The notes beneath the pieces were generated by a model, which was not told where the DNA came from, did not search any database, and saw only the letters and a program-made list of their open reading frames with translations. Below, in pieces: positions 35,214 through 44,376 of a DNA stretch of 64,000 bases. The stretch lies in assembly GCA_036015235.1 (NCBI GenBank), contig CP107926.1, forward strand, positions 5,351,501 through 5,415,500, read 5' to 3'. The stretch's first letter is position 1; each line of letters opens with the position of its first letter. The position numbers and the translations under genes are program-made. The DNA comes from Streptomyces sp. NBC_00433. Lineage in GTDB: Bacteria > Actinomycetota > Actinomycetes > Streptomycetales > Streptomycetaceae.

Positions 35214-38200
35214 ATGGCGGGGCGTCCGGAGGGTCTGCTGGACCCCGAGACCGGGCCGGTCCAGCAACTGGCGTACGAGTTGCGGAAGTTGCGGGTGGAG
35301 GCGGGCAGCCCCACCTACCGGGAGATGGCCCGGCTCACCGGTGCGGGCGCGAGCACGCTGTCGCAGGCGGCGGGCGGCATACGGCTGCCGTCACTGCCGA
35401 CGCTGCGGGCGTACGTACAGGCCTGCGGCGGGGACGCCGAGCAGGTCGAGCGGTGGGAGCTGCGCTGGCGCGAGGTCGCGGGCGGAGAGGTGATCGGGGC
35501 GTGGCCGCCGGACCCCGAGGCGGACTCCGCCGCGCCTTACCGCGGCCTGCGGCGGTTCGAGGCGCAGGACAGGGAACTCTTCTTCGGGCGCGACGAACTG
35601 GTCGCCCGGCTGGTGGAAAAGCTGGGCGAGGAGCGGCTCGTCGCGGTGGTGGGTGCTTCGGGCAGCGGTAAGTCCTCGCTGCTGCGGGCCGGGCTGATAC
35701 CGGCACTGCGGTCCGGAGCGGGCGCCGGGGCGCGTCCCGCCGCCATCCGCATCCTCACGCCGGGCCCGCGCCCGGCGGCGCGGGCCGGCACCCGGGCCGC
35801 GCTGCTGGCGCCCGAGCGGGAGGAGGACGGCGACGCGGTCGTCATCGTCGACCAGTTCGAGGAGGTGTTCACCCTCACCGCCGACGCGGAGGAACGCGCC
35901 GCGTTCCTCGACCTGCTGCTCGCCGCGGCACGGCCCGGCGGGCGGCTGCGGGTGGTGATCGCGGTGCGGGCCGACTTCTTCGGCCGCTGCGCCGAACACC
36001 CGGGCCTTGCCGAGGCCTTGCGGGACGCGGCGCTGCTGGTCGCACCGATGGGCCCCGCGGCGCTGCGCGAGGCCATCGTGAAGCCGGCCGCGGCCGGCGG
36101 GCTGATCGTGGAGCGGTCGCTGACGGCGCGGATCGTGCGCGAGGCCGAGAAGGAGCCGGGCAGCCTGCCGCTGGTCTCCCACGCGCTCCTGGAGACCTGG
36201 CGCCGCCGCCGCGGCCGGGCGCTGACCGAGGAGATGTACGAGGCCGCGGGCGGCATCCACGGGGCGATCGCCGCCACCGCGGAGAGCCTCTACGGCCGCC
36301 TCTCCCCCTCCCAGGCCGCCACCGCCCGCCGCATCTTCCTCCGCCTGGTCACCCCGGGCGACGGCGCCCAGGACACTCGCCGCCCCACCGACCGCGCCGA
36401 GCTCGAACCGGCCTCGGGCGCCGGGGCCGCACCCGCGGCCGGCGGCGACCCCGGCGGGCCCGGGTCGGGCGAGACCGCCGTCGTCCTGGAGTTGCTCGTG
36501 CAAGCGCGGCTGTTGACCGCCGACGGGGACACCGTCGACCTCGCGCACGAAGCCGTGATCTCCGCCTGGCCGCGTTACCGGGCGTGGGTCGAGGAGGACC
36601 GGGAGCGGTTGCGGGTGCATCGGCGGCTCACCGAGGCTGCCCGGGGGTGGCGGGCGCTCGAACGGGATCCCGGGGCCCTCTACCGGGGGAGCCGGCTCGC
36701 CGCCGCTCAGGACGCCTTCGGGCCCGAAGGGCGGGAGGGCCCGGACGGGCGGGACGGGCTCACCGCGCTGGAGGCGGCCTTCCTCGACGCCAGCGTCGCG
36801 GCGCGCGAGCAGGAGATCCGCCTCGCGGCCCGCGCCAGCCGGAGTCTGCGGGCGCTCACCGTGACCCTGTCGGTGCTGCTCGTGCTCGCGGTCACCGCCG
36901 GGATGGTCGCGTGGCGGCAGAGCCGGGTCAGTGACGCCGCGCGGCGGGAGGCGGTCGCCGCGCAGCGGGTGACGCTGTCACGGCAACTCGCCGCCCAGGC
37001 CGCGTCGGTGATGAGTACGGACACCGAACTGGGCATGCTGCTCGCGGTGCAGGCCTACCGCGTCAGCCCGACCGCCGAGGCGACCGCCGGCCTCTACCGT
37101 GCCGCCGACGCGCCGCTGCGGCAGCGGCTCAGCGGGGACGCCGGGTCGGTCCGGAGCCTGGCCTTCAGCCATGACGGCCGCTCCCTGGCCTGGAGCGGGG
37201 ACGAGGGCACGGCCTTCAGCGCCGACCTCGCCACCGGCCGGACCAGGGACGTCCTGACGGACCGCGACATGCCCGCGGGCATGGGCACGCCGACGACGGT
37301 CGCGATGGCCTTCAGCCGCGACGACCGCACCCTCGTCAGCAGTTACGCCAACGCGCGGGTCGTCACGACGGATCTCGCGAGCGGCCGTACGCGTACGGCC
37401 GTCCCGGGCTTCCCGCAGGACAGCAGGTCGTTCGGCGACGGCACCCGGCTGGACGCCGACGGGGGCACGATGATCTCCTACGCTCCCGACGAGCGGGACG
37501 GCATCGAGTCCTGGGACACCGGCACCGGCCACTCCCGTACGGCCGTCCCCGGCTGGCGCGACCTGGACGCCGTCAGCCCGGACGGCCACATCGTGGCCGC
37601 CTCCGGCACCCGCGGCATCGGCCTGTTCGACACCGCCACGGGGCGGCGGCTCGCGACGACGACGCTGCCCTGGGGGTCGCTGGCCTTCAGCGGGGACGGC
37701 CGCACCGTGGCCATCGGCACCACCGACGGCGGCGTCTGGATCTGGCACTGGGCCGGCGGCGGGCCCCCGACGGCCCTCGTCGCCGCCACCAGCACCCCGG
37801 ACGCCGCGGGTGCCGTCGCGAGGACCGTCGCGATGAGCCCGGACGGCAGGCTCGTGGCCACCGGCTCGGACGACGGGACCGTGCAGCTGCTGGACGCCGC
37901 CACCGGCCGCGGCCAGACGGTCTTCAACGACTACAGCGGCGCCATCAGCGCGCTGGCCTTCAGCGACGACGGCGGCACGCTGGCGGCCGGGGCCGCGGAC
38001 GGCACGGTCCGGCTCTTCACCACCGAGGGCATGGCCGCCACCGTCCTGGAGGGCGCGGGCCCCCGGAAGGGGCGGGCGGCCGGCGCGGTCTTCGCCCAGC
38101 AGGGCCGCGTCCTGGCCACCGGGCAGGGCGACGGCACCGTGGACCTGTGGGCGACCGATCCGTGGCGGCGGGCGGCGACCCTCGGCAAGCCGGGCGGCAG

Positions 38201-39092
38201 GGCCCCGGTACACCGGGTGGGGGCCGGCGCGGACGGCCGCAGCATCGTGGCGATGGGGGAGCACGGCGCGACGCTCTGGGACGCCGCCACCCGCGGCAGC
38301 CGCGTCATCGACGGCACAGCGGACGCGACGGCGATCAGCGCGGACGGGCGCACCGTGGTCACCTCCGTCGTCGAGCAGAACCGGCCGGCCGGCGATCTCT
38401 CCAGTTCGGTGCGGGTGTGGGACACGGCCTCCCGCGATTCCCACCCCGCGAAGTGGAAGGCCGCGGGCAGTGTCGCGTTCACCGACTACGTGCTCAGCCC
38501 GGACGGCCGGACCCTGGCGGAACGCGAGGACGCGAAGGTCCTGGTGGTGGACACGGCCACGGGCCGCACCCTGCGGAGCTTCGCCATGCCCGGCAAGACG
38601 AAGGAGCGCTGGCTTCCGCATGACGCCGCCCCCGAGTCGGTGGCCTTCAGCCCCGACGGGCGGCTCGTCGCCGCGGGCGGTGACGACGGGACCACCTCGC
38701 TGTGGGACGTACGCTCCGGCCGCCAGTCCGCGGTCCTGACCGCGAGCACGTCGCAGGCGACGGCCGTCGCCTTCAGCGGCGACGGCCGCACGCTGGCGGT
38801 CGGTGACGCCAGCGGGACCGTCCGCCTGTGGGACGTCGCCACCGGACAGGTCCGTACGACGCTGAACACCGGCTCCGGCGTGGTGGTCTCCGTGGCGCTC
38901 AGCCCCGACGGCACGCGGCTGGCGACCGTCTCCTCCGACGGCACCGTCCTCGCCTGGACCGTGGCGCTGCCCGGTCCGGCCGCGGCGATCAGCGCTGTCT
39001 GCAAGGCGGTCGACCGCGACCCGACGCGGCAGGAGACCGCGCGCTACCTCCCGCAGCAGACCCTCCCCGCGGCTTGCCCGGCGCGGGGCTGA
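35214..39092 (+). CDS. HTH - STAND NTPase - WD40 signalling protein
   Basis: The product has 1292 residues. The ATG at 35214 has GGGGGAG 4-10 bases upstream and is preferred over an ATG at 35193. The order is: XRE-like helix-turn-helix (about 15-70, REMARLTGAGASTLSQAAGG); nSTAND1 NTPase (about 105-500, starting YRGLRRFEAQDRELFFGRD) with Walker A GASGSGKSS near 146 and Walker B VVIVDQFEE near 209; one hydrophobic segment at about 543-567 (TLSVLLVLAVTAGMVAW); then about 14 WD40 blades (645-1270) with FSPDGRLVAAGGDDGT-type repeats. Such proteins are many in Streptomyces and are thought to act as signal-sensing switches; a role in phage defence is known for some STAND proteins but is not shown here. 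Confidence 0.92.
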   Translation: MAGRPEGLLDPETGPVQQLAYELRKLRVEAGSPTYREMARLTGAGASTLSQAAGGIRLPSLPTLRAYVQACGGDAEQVERWELRWREVAGGEVIGAWPPDPEADSAAPYRGLRRFEAQDRELFFGRDELVARLVEKLGEERLVAVVGASGSGKSSLLRAGLIPALRSGAGAGARPAAIRILTPGPRPAARAGTRAALLAPEREEDGDAVVIVDQFEEVFTLTADAEERAAFLDLLLAAARPGGRLRVVIAVRADFFGRCAEHPGLAEALRDAALLVAPMGPAALREAIVKPAAAGGLIVERSLTARIVREAEKEPGSLPLVSHALLETWRRRRGRALTEEMYEAAGGIHGAIAATAESLYGRLSPSQAATARRIFLRLVTPGDGAQDTRRPTDRAELEPASGAGAAPAAGGDPGGPGSGETAVVLELLVQARLLTADGDTVDLAHEAVISAWPRYRAWVEEDRERLRVHRRLTEAARGWRALERDPGALYRGSRLAAAQDAFGPEGREGPDGRDGLTALEAAFLDASVAAREQEIRLAARASRSLRALTVTLSVLLVLAVTAGMVAWRQSRVSDAARREAVAAQRVTLSRQLAAQAASVMSTDTELGMLLAVQAYRVSPTAEATAGLYRAADAPLRQRLSGDAGSVRSLAFSHDGRSLAWSGDEGTAFSADLATGRTRDVLTDRDMPAGMGTPTTVAMAFSRDDRTLVSSYANARVVTTDLASGRTRTAVPGFPQDSRSFGDGTRLDADGGTMISYAPDERDGIESWDTGTGHSRTAVPGWRDLDAVSPDGHIVAASGTRGIGLFDTATGRRLATTTLPWGSLAFSGDGRTVAIGTTDGGVWIWHWAGGGPPTALVAATSTPDAAGAVARTVAMSPDGRLVATGSDDGTVQLLDAATGRGQTVFNDYSGAISALAFSDDGGTLAAGAADGTVRLFTTEGMAATVLEGAGPRKGRAAGAVFAQQGRVLATGQGDGTVDLWATDPWRRAATLGKPGGRAPVHRVGAGADGRSIVAMGEHGATLWDAATRGSRVIDGTADATAISADGRTVVTSVVEQNRPAGDLSSSVRVWDTASRDSHPAKWKAAGSVAFTDYVLSPDGRTLAEREDAKVLVVDTATGRTLRSFAMPGKTKERWLPHDAAPESVAFSPDGRLVAAGGDDGTTSLWDVRSGRQSAVLTASTSQATAVAFSGDGRTLAVGDASGTVRLWDVATGQVRTTLNTGSGVVVSVALSPDGTRLATVSSDGTVLAWTVALPGPAAAISAVCKAVDRDPTRQETARYLPQQTLPAACPARG

Positions 39093-39142
39093 CCGAGCCC
39101 TGGACTCAGCTTCGGACTCAGCCTCGGACTCAGTCTTGGCGG
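39093..39142. repeat. 12-bp imperfect triplicate at the convergent gene ends
   Basis: Three copies of CGGACTCAGCYT-like sequence run from about 39102 to 39138 and include the last codons of the GH42 gene. They fill the 37-bp gap between the convergent stop codons. No hairpin terminator is visible here. Confidence 0.6.
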
Positions 39143-41151
39143 AGGATCGCCGCGCCGCCCGGCGGGAGGGTGAGGCCTGCGGCGGGCAGGGGGCGGGCGG
39201 TCAGGAGGTCGTAGCCGTCGGCCCGGACGGTGGCGGGGGCGGCGGTGTGGTTGAGGACGAAGAGCCAGCTCCGCCCGCCGGACGGGGAGTGGCGGCGGAT
39301 CGCCTCGACGCCCGGGGGCAGCGGGATCTCGGGCCGGACGCCCGCTTCGGCCAGCAGGCGCCCGACCAGGGTGTCGTACGCGGCCGCGTCCAGCCGGGTG
39401 GAGGCATACCAGGCGGTGCCGCTGCCGTAGGGGTGGCGGGTCAGGGCGGGCAGGCCGGCGAGCATGCCCTCGGTGTAGGCCGCGACCGCCTCGGCCGGGG
39501 CGGTCAGCCGCAGCGACTCGCTCCACGCCGTGGACGTCGAACCGTCGGACAGCCGGAGGGCCGCGCCGGCGGCGAGGGGGCGGAATTCCTCGACCCGCAC
39601 GCCGAGGGCCTCGCGCAGCGGCTCCGCGGGGTAGCCGCCGAGGCGGGCGTGGTGGCGCTCGTCGACGACGCCGGCGAAGTGCTGGACCAGCAGGGTGCCG
39701 CCGGCGTGGACCCAGGCGCGCAGCGACTCGGCGGCCGCGTCGGACAGCAGGGGGAGGGCGGGGGCGACGATCAGCCGGTAGCGGGACAGGCCGGGGTCCG
39801 CGGGGTGGGCGAAGTCGGTGGTGATGCCGGCGTCCCACAAGGCCCGGTGCGCGCGCCGCAGTTCGCCGTGGTAGTCGAGGGACGCCGACGGCAGGCCCTG
39901 GCCGTCCAGCGCCCACCAGCAGTCGGAGTCGTGCAGCACGGCTGCCCGCGCCCGTACGACGGAGCCGGCGACCTCGCCGATCCGGTCCAGCACCGCGCCG
40001 GTGTCGGCGACTTCGCGGAAGACCCGGGAGTCGGGGCCCGCGTGCGGGACCATCGCCGAGTGCCACAGCTCGGCGCCGGCCTTCGACTGGCGCCACTGGA
40101 AGAAGAGCGCGCCGTCCGAGCCGTGGGCGATGTGCGCCAGCGAGTGGCGCAGGATGTCGCCCGGCTCCTTGGGCAGCGTGCGGTCGGCGGTGTAAACGGT
40201 GTTGGCGCCCTGCTCGATCAGCAGCCAGGGCCTGCCGCCGCCGAAGGACCGGGCCCGGTCGGCGCCGAAGGCGGTGTCGGCGGCGGCGTCCTGGCCCGGC
40301 GCGCACGGGTAGTGGTCGATGCCGACGACGTCGACCTCGCGGCCGAAGGACCACAGGTCGAGCACCTGGTAGCCGGGAAGCATCAGGTTGGTGGTGATCG
40401 GCCGGTCAGCCGTGGTGCGGGCGCGGATCGCGTCGCGCTGCTCGCGGTAGGCGGCCAGCGCCTCGTCGGACCAGAAACGCCGGTAGTCCAGGGCGAGTCC
40501 GGGATTGCGGTGCCACTGGGTGGCGCGCGGCGGCAGGACCTCGTCCCAGGAGGCGTAGCGCTGGCTCCAGAAGGCCGTGCCCCAGGCCTCGTTGAGCGCG
40601 TCGAGCGTGCCGTGCCGCGCGCGCAGCCACCTGCGGAAGCCGGCCGCCGCGTGGTCGCACCAGCAGACGGTGGCGTATTCGTTGTGGACGTGCCACATCG
40701 CGACCGCCGGGTGTTCCCCGTAGCGCTCGGCCAGCGCGGTGGCGATCCCCAGCGACGCCTGGCGGTAGGCGGGGGCTGCCAGGCAGTACGTGTCGCGGCT
40801 GCCGTGCGTGAGGCGTACGCCCTCGGCGGTGACCGGCATCGCGTCGGGGTGGGCGAGGGTGAACCACGGCGGGGGCGACGCGGTGGGCGTCGCCAGGTCG
40901 ACGGCGACACCGCCGGCGTGCAGCCGGTCCAGGTGCGCGTCGAGCCGGCCGAAGTCGTAGCGGCCCTCCTCGGGTTCGAGCAGCGCCCAGGAGAAGACGC
41001 CGACCGTGGCGAGGTTGACGTGCGCCCAGCGCATCAGCAGGCCGTCCTCCTTCCAGACGGCCTCGTCCCACTGCTCGGGGTTGTAGTCGCCGCCGAAGGC
41101 GAGCCGCCCGCCGAGCCGTTCGGTGAGCCCGCGGGTGTGCTGTCCGGTCAC
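39130..41151 (-). CDS. Beta-galactosidase, glycoside hydrolase family 42
   Basis: The product has 673 residues, the normal GH42 size. LAFGGDYNPEQWDEAVWKED is the family start. The general acid/base Glu is in WHVHNEYAT near residue 157 and the nucleophile Glu in LLIEQGANTV near 312; the trimerisation and C-terminal beta domains follow. There is no signal peptide, so it acts on imported sugars. The GTG start overlaps the GH31 stop (GTGA); a long open frame to 43152 is the shadow of the GH31 gene. It is the last gene of the sugar operon. Beta-galactosidase or alpha-L-arabinopyranosidase activity is possible. Confidence 0.94.
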   Translation of the reverse strand: MTGQHTRGLTERLGGRLAFGGDYNPEQWDEAVWKEDGLLMRWAHVNLATVGVFSWALLEPEEGRYDFGRLDAHLDRLHAGGVAVDLATPTASPPPWFTLAHPDAMPVTAEGVRLTHGSRDTYCLAAPAYRQASLGIATALAERYGEHPAVAMWHVHNEYATVCWCDHAAAGFRRWLRARHGTLDALNEAWGTAFWSQRYASWDEVLPPRATQWHRNPGLALDYRRFWSDEALAAYREQRDAIRARTTADRPITTNLMLPGYQVLDLWSFGREVDVVGIDHYPCAPGQDAAADTAFGADRARSFGGGRPWLLIEQGANTVYTADRTLPKEPGDILRHSLAHIAHGSDGALFFQWRQSKAGAELWHSAMVPHAGPDSRVFREVADTGAVLDRIGEVAGSVVRARAAVLHDSDCWWALDGQGLPSASLDYHGELRRAHRALWDAGITTDFAHPADPGLSRYRLIVAPALPLLSDAAAESLRAWVHAGGTLLVQHFAGVVDERHHARLGGYPAEPLREALGVRVEEFRPLAAGAALRLSDGSTSTAWSESLRLTAPAEAVAAYTEGMLAGLPALTRHPYGSGTAWYASTRLDAAAYDTLVGRLLAEAGVRPEIPLPPGVEAIRRHSPSGGRSWLFVLNHTAAPATVRADGYDLLTARPLPAAGLTLPPGGAAILRQD

Positions 41152-43190
41152 GACTCGTCCGCGGTGATCGGCAGCACCGCGCCGTCCCGCAGGAACAGCG
41201 GGATGCGGTCGAGCGGCGCCGCCGCGAGCACCGTCGTGCCGCCCTCGTGGGCCGCACCGGTCCACGCGTCGGTCCAGCGCGCGCCCGCGGGCAGGTGGAC
41301 CTCCCGCTCCCGCGCGCCCGCCGTCACCACGGGCGCGACCAGCAGGTCGGGCCCGCACAGGAAGGAGTCGGCGGCTGTCCAACTGCCCTCGTCCTCGGGG
41401 AAGTCCACGAAGAGCGGCCGCATCGGCGGCAGTCCGCTCTCGGCGGCGGTCCGCATCTGCTCCATCAGGTAGGGGCGCAGCCGCTCCCGCAGCAGCAGGT
41501 AGCCGCGCAGGATGCCGTACGCCTCCTCGCCGTAGGACCACACCTCGTTGGGCAGGCCCGTCATCGACGGTTCCAGCACCTGCTCGGGGCCGCGGAAGCC
41601 GTGCAGCCGGAAGAGCGGGCAGAAGGCGCCGTATTGGAACCAGCGCACCAGCAGTTCCCGGTAGGCGGGGTCGTCGGGGTCGCCGCCGTGGAAGCCGCCG
41701 ATGTCGGTGGTCCACCAGGGGATGCCGGACATCATCACGTTCAGGCCGGCGGCTATCTGGGTGCGCAGCGACGCGAAGGTGGTGGCGATGTCGCCGGACC
41801 ACAGCGCGGCGCCGTAGCGCTGGGCGCCCGCCCAGGAGGAGCGGTTGAGCGAGACGACCTCGGTCTCGCCGGCCGCGCGCAGGCCGTCCCAGACCATCCG
41901 GGCGTTCTCCCGCGGGTAGAGGTTGCCGACTTCGAGCCCGGGACCGGCGTGGTAGCGCAGGTTGGCCGGGTGGCCGGGCTTCAGCTCGGGCTCGCACGCG
42001 TCGAGCCAGAAGACCTTCACGCCGTGCGCCAGGTAGTTGTCCCGCAGCCGGTCCCAGACGTACGCGCGCGCCTCGGGGCTGGTGGCGTCGTAGAAGGCGA
42101 CCTGCGCCGAGTAGGCGCCGAGGCCCTTGTCCGGCCAGTCGGCGTGCGCCAGCGGGCCGTATTCGGTGCCGACCAGCAGGCCGCTGTCGCCCATCGGGTG
42201 GTAGTTCTCGCTGGCCGGGCTGACCGACGGCCACACCGAGACCATCAACCGCACGCCCATGGCGGTGAGTTCGTCGACCATGGCCTGCGGATCCGGCCAT
42301 TCCGCGGGGTCGAAGCGCCAGTCGCCCAGGTGCGTCCAGTGGAAGAAGTCGCAGACGATGACGTCGAGCGGCAGGCCGCGCCTGCGGTATTCGCGGGCCA
42401 CTTCCAGGAGTTCCCCCTGGGTGCGGTAGCGCAGCTTGCACTGCCAGAAGCCTGCCGCCCACTCGGGCAGGACGGGGGAGTGGCCGGTGGCGTCGGCGTA
42501 GCGCCGCAGGACGTCGGCGGGGCGGCCGGCGGTGACCCAGTAGTCGATCTGCCGGGCGCTGTCGGCGACCCACCGGGTGCCGGTCGCGGCCAGCTCCACC
42601 CGGCCGATGGCGGGCGAATTCCACAGCATGCCGTAGCCGCGGCTGGAGACCAGGAAGGGGATGGTGACCTCGGCATTGCGCTGCACCAGGTCGATGACGG
42701 CGCCCTTCTGGTCCAGCATGCCGTGGGTGTGCTGGCCCAGGCCGAAGAAGCGCTCGCCGTCGTAGGCGCGGAAGCGCTGTTCGAGGCGGTGGTAGCCGTT
42801 GCCGGTCGCGGTGTGCAGGCGCGGGCCCGGCCACCAGAAGTGGTGCGGCTCCTCGGCCAGCAGCTCGCTGCCGTCCGCGGTCCGCAGACACGTCAACCGG
42901 CCCGCCGCGGCCGGCAGGTCGGGGGTGAGACGCCCCTCGGTGCCGGCGTCGACGCGTACGGTCAGGCCGCCGTTGACCAGCGTCGCGGTGTGGTCGCCGA
43001 TGGTGATCACGGGCCCGCCGCCGGGAGCCGGGGCCTCCGGCAGCAGCGCGCCGGGCAGCCCGTCGAGCAGCTCGCCGCCCGCGACGGCGCGGACCCGCAC
43101 GGCGTCGGGACCCCATGCCTCGACGCGCAGGGTCTCGCCCCTGGCCCGCCACTCCAGGGCGTGGCCGAGATCGCGGAAGAAGGTGGGCAT
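41148..43190 (-). CDS. Glycoside hydrolase family 31, probable alpha-xylosidase
   Basis: The product has 680 residues from MPTFFRDLGHALEWRARGE, with GGGAG 8 bases before the ATG. The catalytic barrel has FWLDACEPELK with the nucleophile Asp near residue 395 and LWSGDIATTF with the acid/base Asp near 463. GLPLDVIVCDFFHW and GFHGGDPDD are also typical. The D-A-C-E-P-E form at the nucleophile resembles the YicI/XylS alpha-xylosidase branch more than alpha-glucosidases; this is judged by eye. There is no signal peptide. It ends in a 4-base overlap with the GH42 gene and follows the lacI-type gene by 74 bases in the same operon. Confidence 0.9.
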   Translation of the reverse strand: MPTFFRDLGHALEWRARGETLRVEAWGPDAVRVRAVAGGELLDGLPGALLPEAPAPGGGPVITIGDHTATLVNGGLTVRVDAGTEGRLTPDLPAAAGRLTCLRTADGSELLAEEPHHFWWPGPRLHTATGNGYHRLEQRFRAYDGERFFGLGQHTHGMLDQKGAVIDLVQRNAEVTIPFLVSSRGYGMLWNSPAIGRVELAATGTRWVADSARQIDYWVTAGRPADVLRRYADATGHSPVLPEWAAGFWQCKLRYRTQGELLEVAREYRRRGLPLDVIVCDFFHWTHLGDWRFDPAEWPDPQAMVDELTAMGVRLMVSVWPSVSPASENYHPMGDSGLLVGTEYGPLAHADWPDKGLGAYSAQVAFYDATSPEARAYVWDRLRDNYLAHGVKVFWLDACEPELKPGHPANLRYHAGPGLEVGNLYPRENARMVWDGLRAAGETEVVSLNRSSWAGAQRYGAALWSGDIATTFASLRTQIAAGLNVMMSGIPWWTTDIGGFHGGDPDDPAYRELLVRWFQYGAFCPLFRLHGFRGPEQVLEPSMTGLPNEVWSYGEEAYGILRGYLLLRERLRPYLMEQMRTAAESGLPPMRPLFVDFPEDEGSWTAADSFLCGPDLLVAPVVTAGAREREVHLPAGARWTDAWTGAAHEGGTTVLAAAPLDRIPLFLRDGAVLPITADES

Positions 43191-43264
43191 GCGGCGGCTC
43201 CCGGTGCGGCTCGGTGAGAGGTGGAGGGGGATCTGCGGGCAGGACGGGTCGGCGGGCAGGCGGG

Positions 43265-44275
43265 TCAGCGGACCGGCGCGGGGCCGCTGCTCTCGCGCGG
43301 GGTGAGCACCGGGGTGAGCAGGCTGACCTCGGCGGTGGGCCGGTCGTCGAGCCGGTCCATCACCAACGCCACGGCCTGCCGCCCGAGTTCGTGCGCCGGG
43401 CCGGTCACCGCGGTGAGCCGCGGCGAATACTGCTCGGCCAGCGGTTCGGGGCACAGCGCGACCACCGAGGCGTCCTCGGGCACGACCCGGCCGCTGGTGC
43501 GCAGCAGGCTCAGCAGCGGGCCGATCGCGCCCTCGTTCTGCACCACGAAGCCGGTCGTGGCCGGGCGGTCGGCGAGGATGCGGGACAGCGCGCCGGCAGT
43601 GCTCTCGTAACTGCCCTCGCAGGGCCGGTGCAGCACCCGCAGGCCGCGCTGGGCGGCCCGTTCGCGGAAGCCGCTCAGCGTCCGCTCGGCATAGCCCGCG
43701 TGCCGCTGGTAGACGCCGGGCGCGTATCCGATGAAGGCGATGTCCTGGTGGCCGAGGTCGGCGAGGTGCTCGGCGCACAGCGCGCCCGCCCCGGCGAAGT
43801 CGTGGTCCACGCAGGCCAGTCCGCGGGTGTCGGCGGGCAGGCCGATCAGCGCCGCGTGCGTACCCGTCTCGCGCAGCACCGGGATGCGGGCGTCGTCCAG
43901 CTCGACGTCCATCAGGATCACCCCGTCGGCCAGGCCGCTCGCGGCGACCCGGCGCAGGCCCTCGGGGCCCTCGTCGTTGGTGAGGAGCAGCACGTCGTAG
44001 CCGTGGCTGCGGGCCGCCACCGTCACCGCGATGGCGATCTCCATCATGATCGGCACGTAGACGTCCGTCCTGAGCGGGACGACCAGCGCGATGATGTGCG
44101 ACCGCTTGCCCGCCAGCGCCCGGGCGCCTGCGTTGGGGTGGTAGCCGAGCTCGCTGATCGCCTTCTCGACCCGGTCCCTTGTCGGGGTCGAGATCGAGCG
44201 CTTGCCGCTGAGGACGTAGCTCACGGTGCTCGCGGAGACGCCCGCGTGCTTGGCCACCTCAGCCAGTGTCACCAT
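43265..44275 (-). CDS. LacI-family transcriptional regulator
   Basis: The product has 336 residues; ATG at 44275 with GAAGGG upstream. The N-terminal helix-turn-helix VTLAEVAKHAGVSASTVSYV and the hinge helix LGYHPNAGARALAGKRS (minor-groove LA of the hinge) are clear, followed by a periplasmic-binding-protein-like sugar domain. It most likely represses its own operon and the divergent GH3 gene through the palindrome at 48184-48197, with an imported oligosaccharide as inducer. It lies inside the operon between the permeases and GH31, so it is probably autoregulated. Confidence 0.95.
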   Translation of the reverse strand: MVTLAEVAKHAGVSASTVSYVLSGKRSISTPTRDRVEKAISELGYHPNAGARALAGKRSHIIALVVPLRTDVYVPIMMEIAIAVTVAARSHGYDVLLLTNDEGPEGLRRVAASGLADGVILMDVELDDARIPVLRETGTHAALIGLPADTRGLACVDHDFAGAGALCAEHLADLGHQDIAFIGYAPGVYQRHAGYAERTLSGFRERAAQRGLRVLHRPCEGSYESTAGALSRILADRPATTGFVVQNEGAIGPLLSLLRTSGRVVPEDASVVALCPEPLAEQYSPRLTAVTGPAHELGRQAVALVMDRLDDRPTAEVSLLTPVLTPRESSGPAPVR

Positions 44276-44376
44276 GCTGGTGAACCCTTCGTTCGTGCCG
44301 CAGTTCGGTTCTGTGGGGCCGGCCCCGTCACGCAGCGGGGGATGGGCGTGCGGGACCGGCCCTGTCTGTGGGGGGT

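Noticed and set aside
39130-43152. 1340-codon frame joining the GH31 region to GH42, a possible fusion
   Set aside because: The upstream half is the wrong frame of GH31; the GH42 start is the GTG overlapping the GH31 stop.
41148-43190. GH31 as an alpha-glucosidase
   Set aside because: The DACEPE segment at the nucleophile fits the alpha-xylosidase branch better, but this is by eye only, so the call stays probable.
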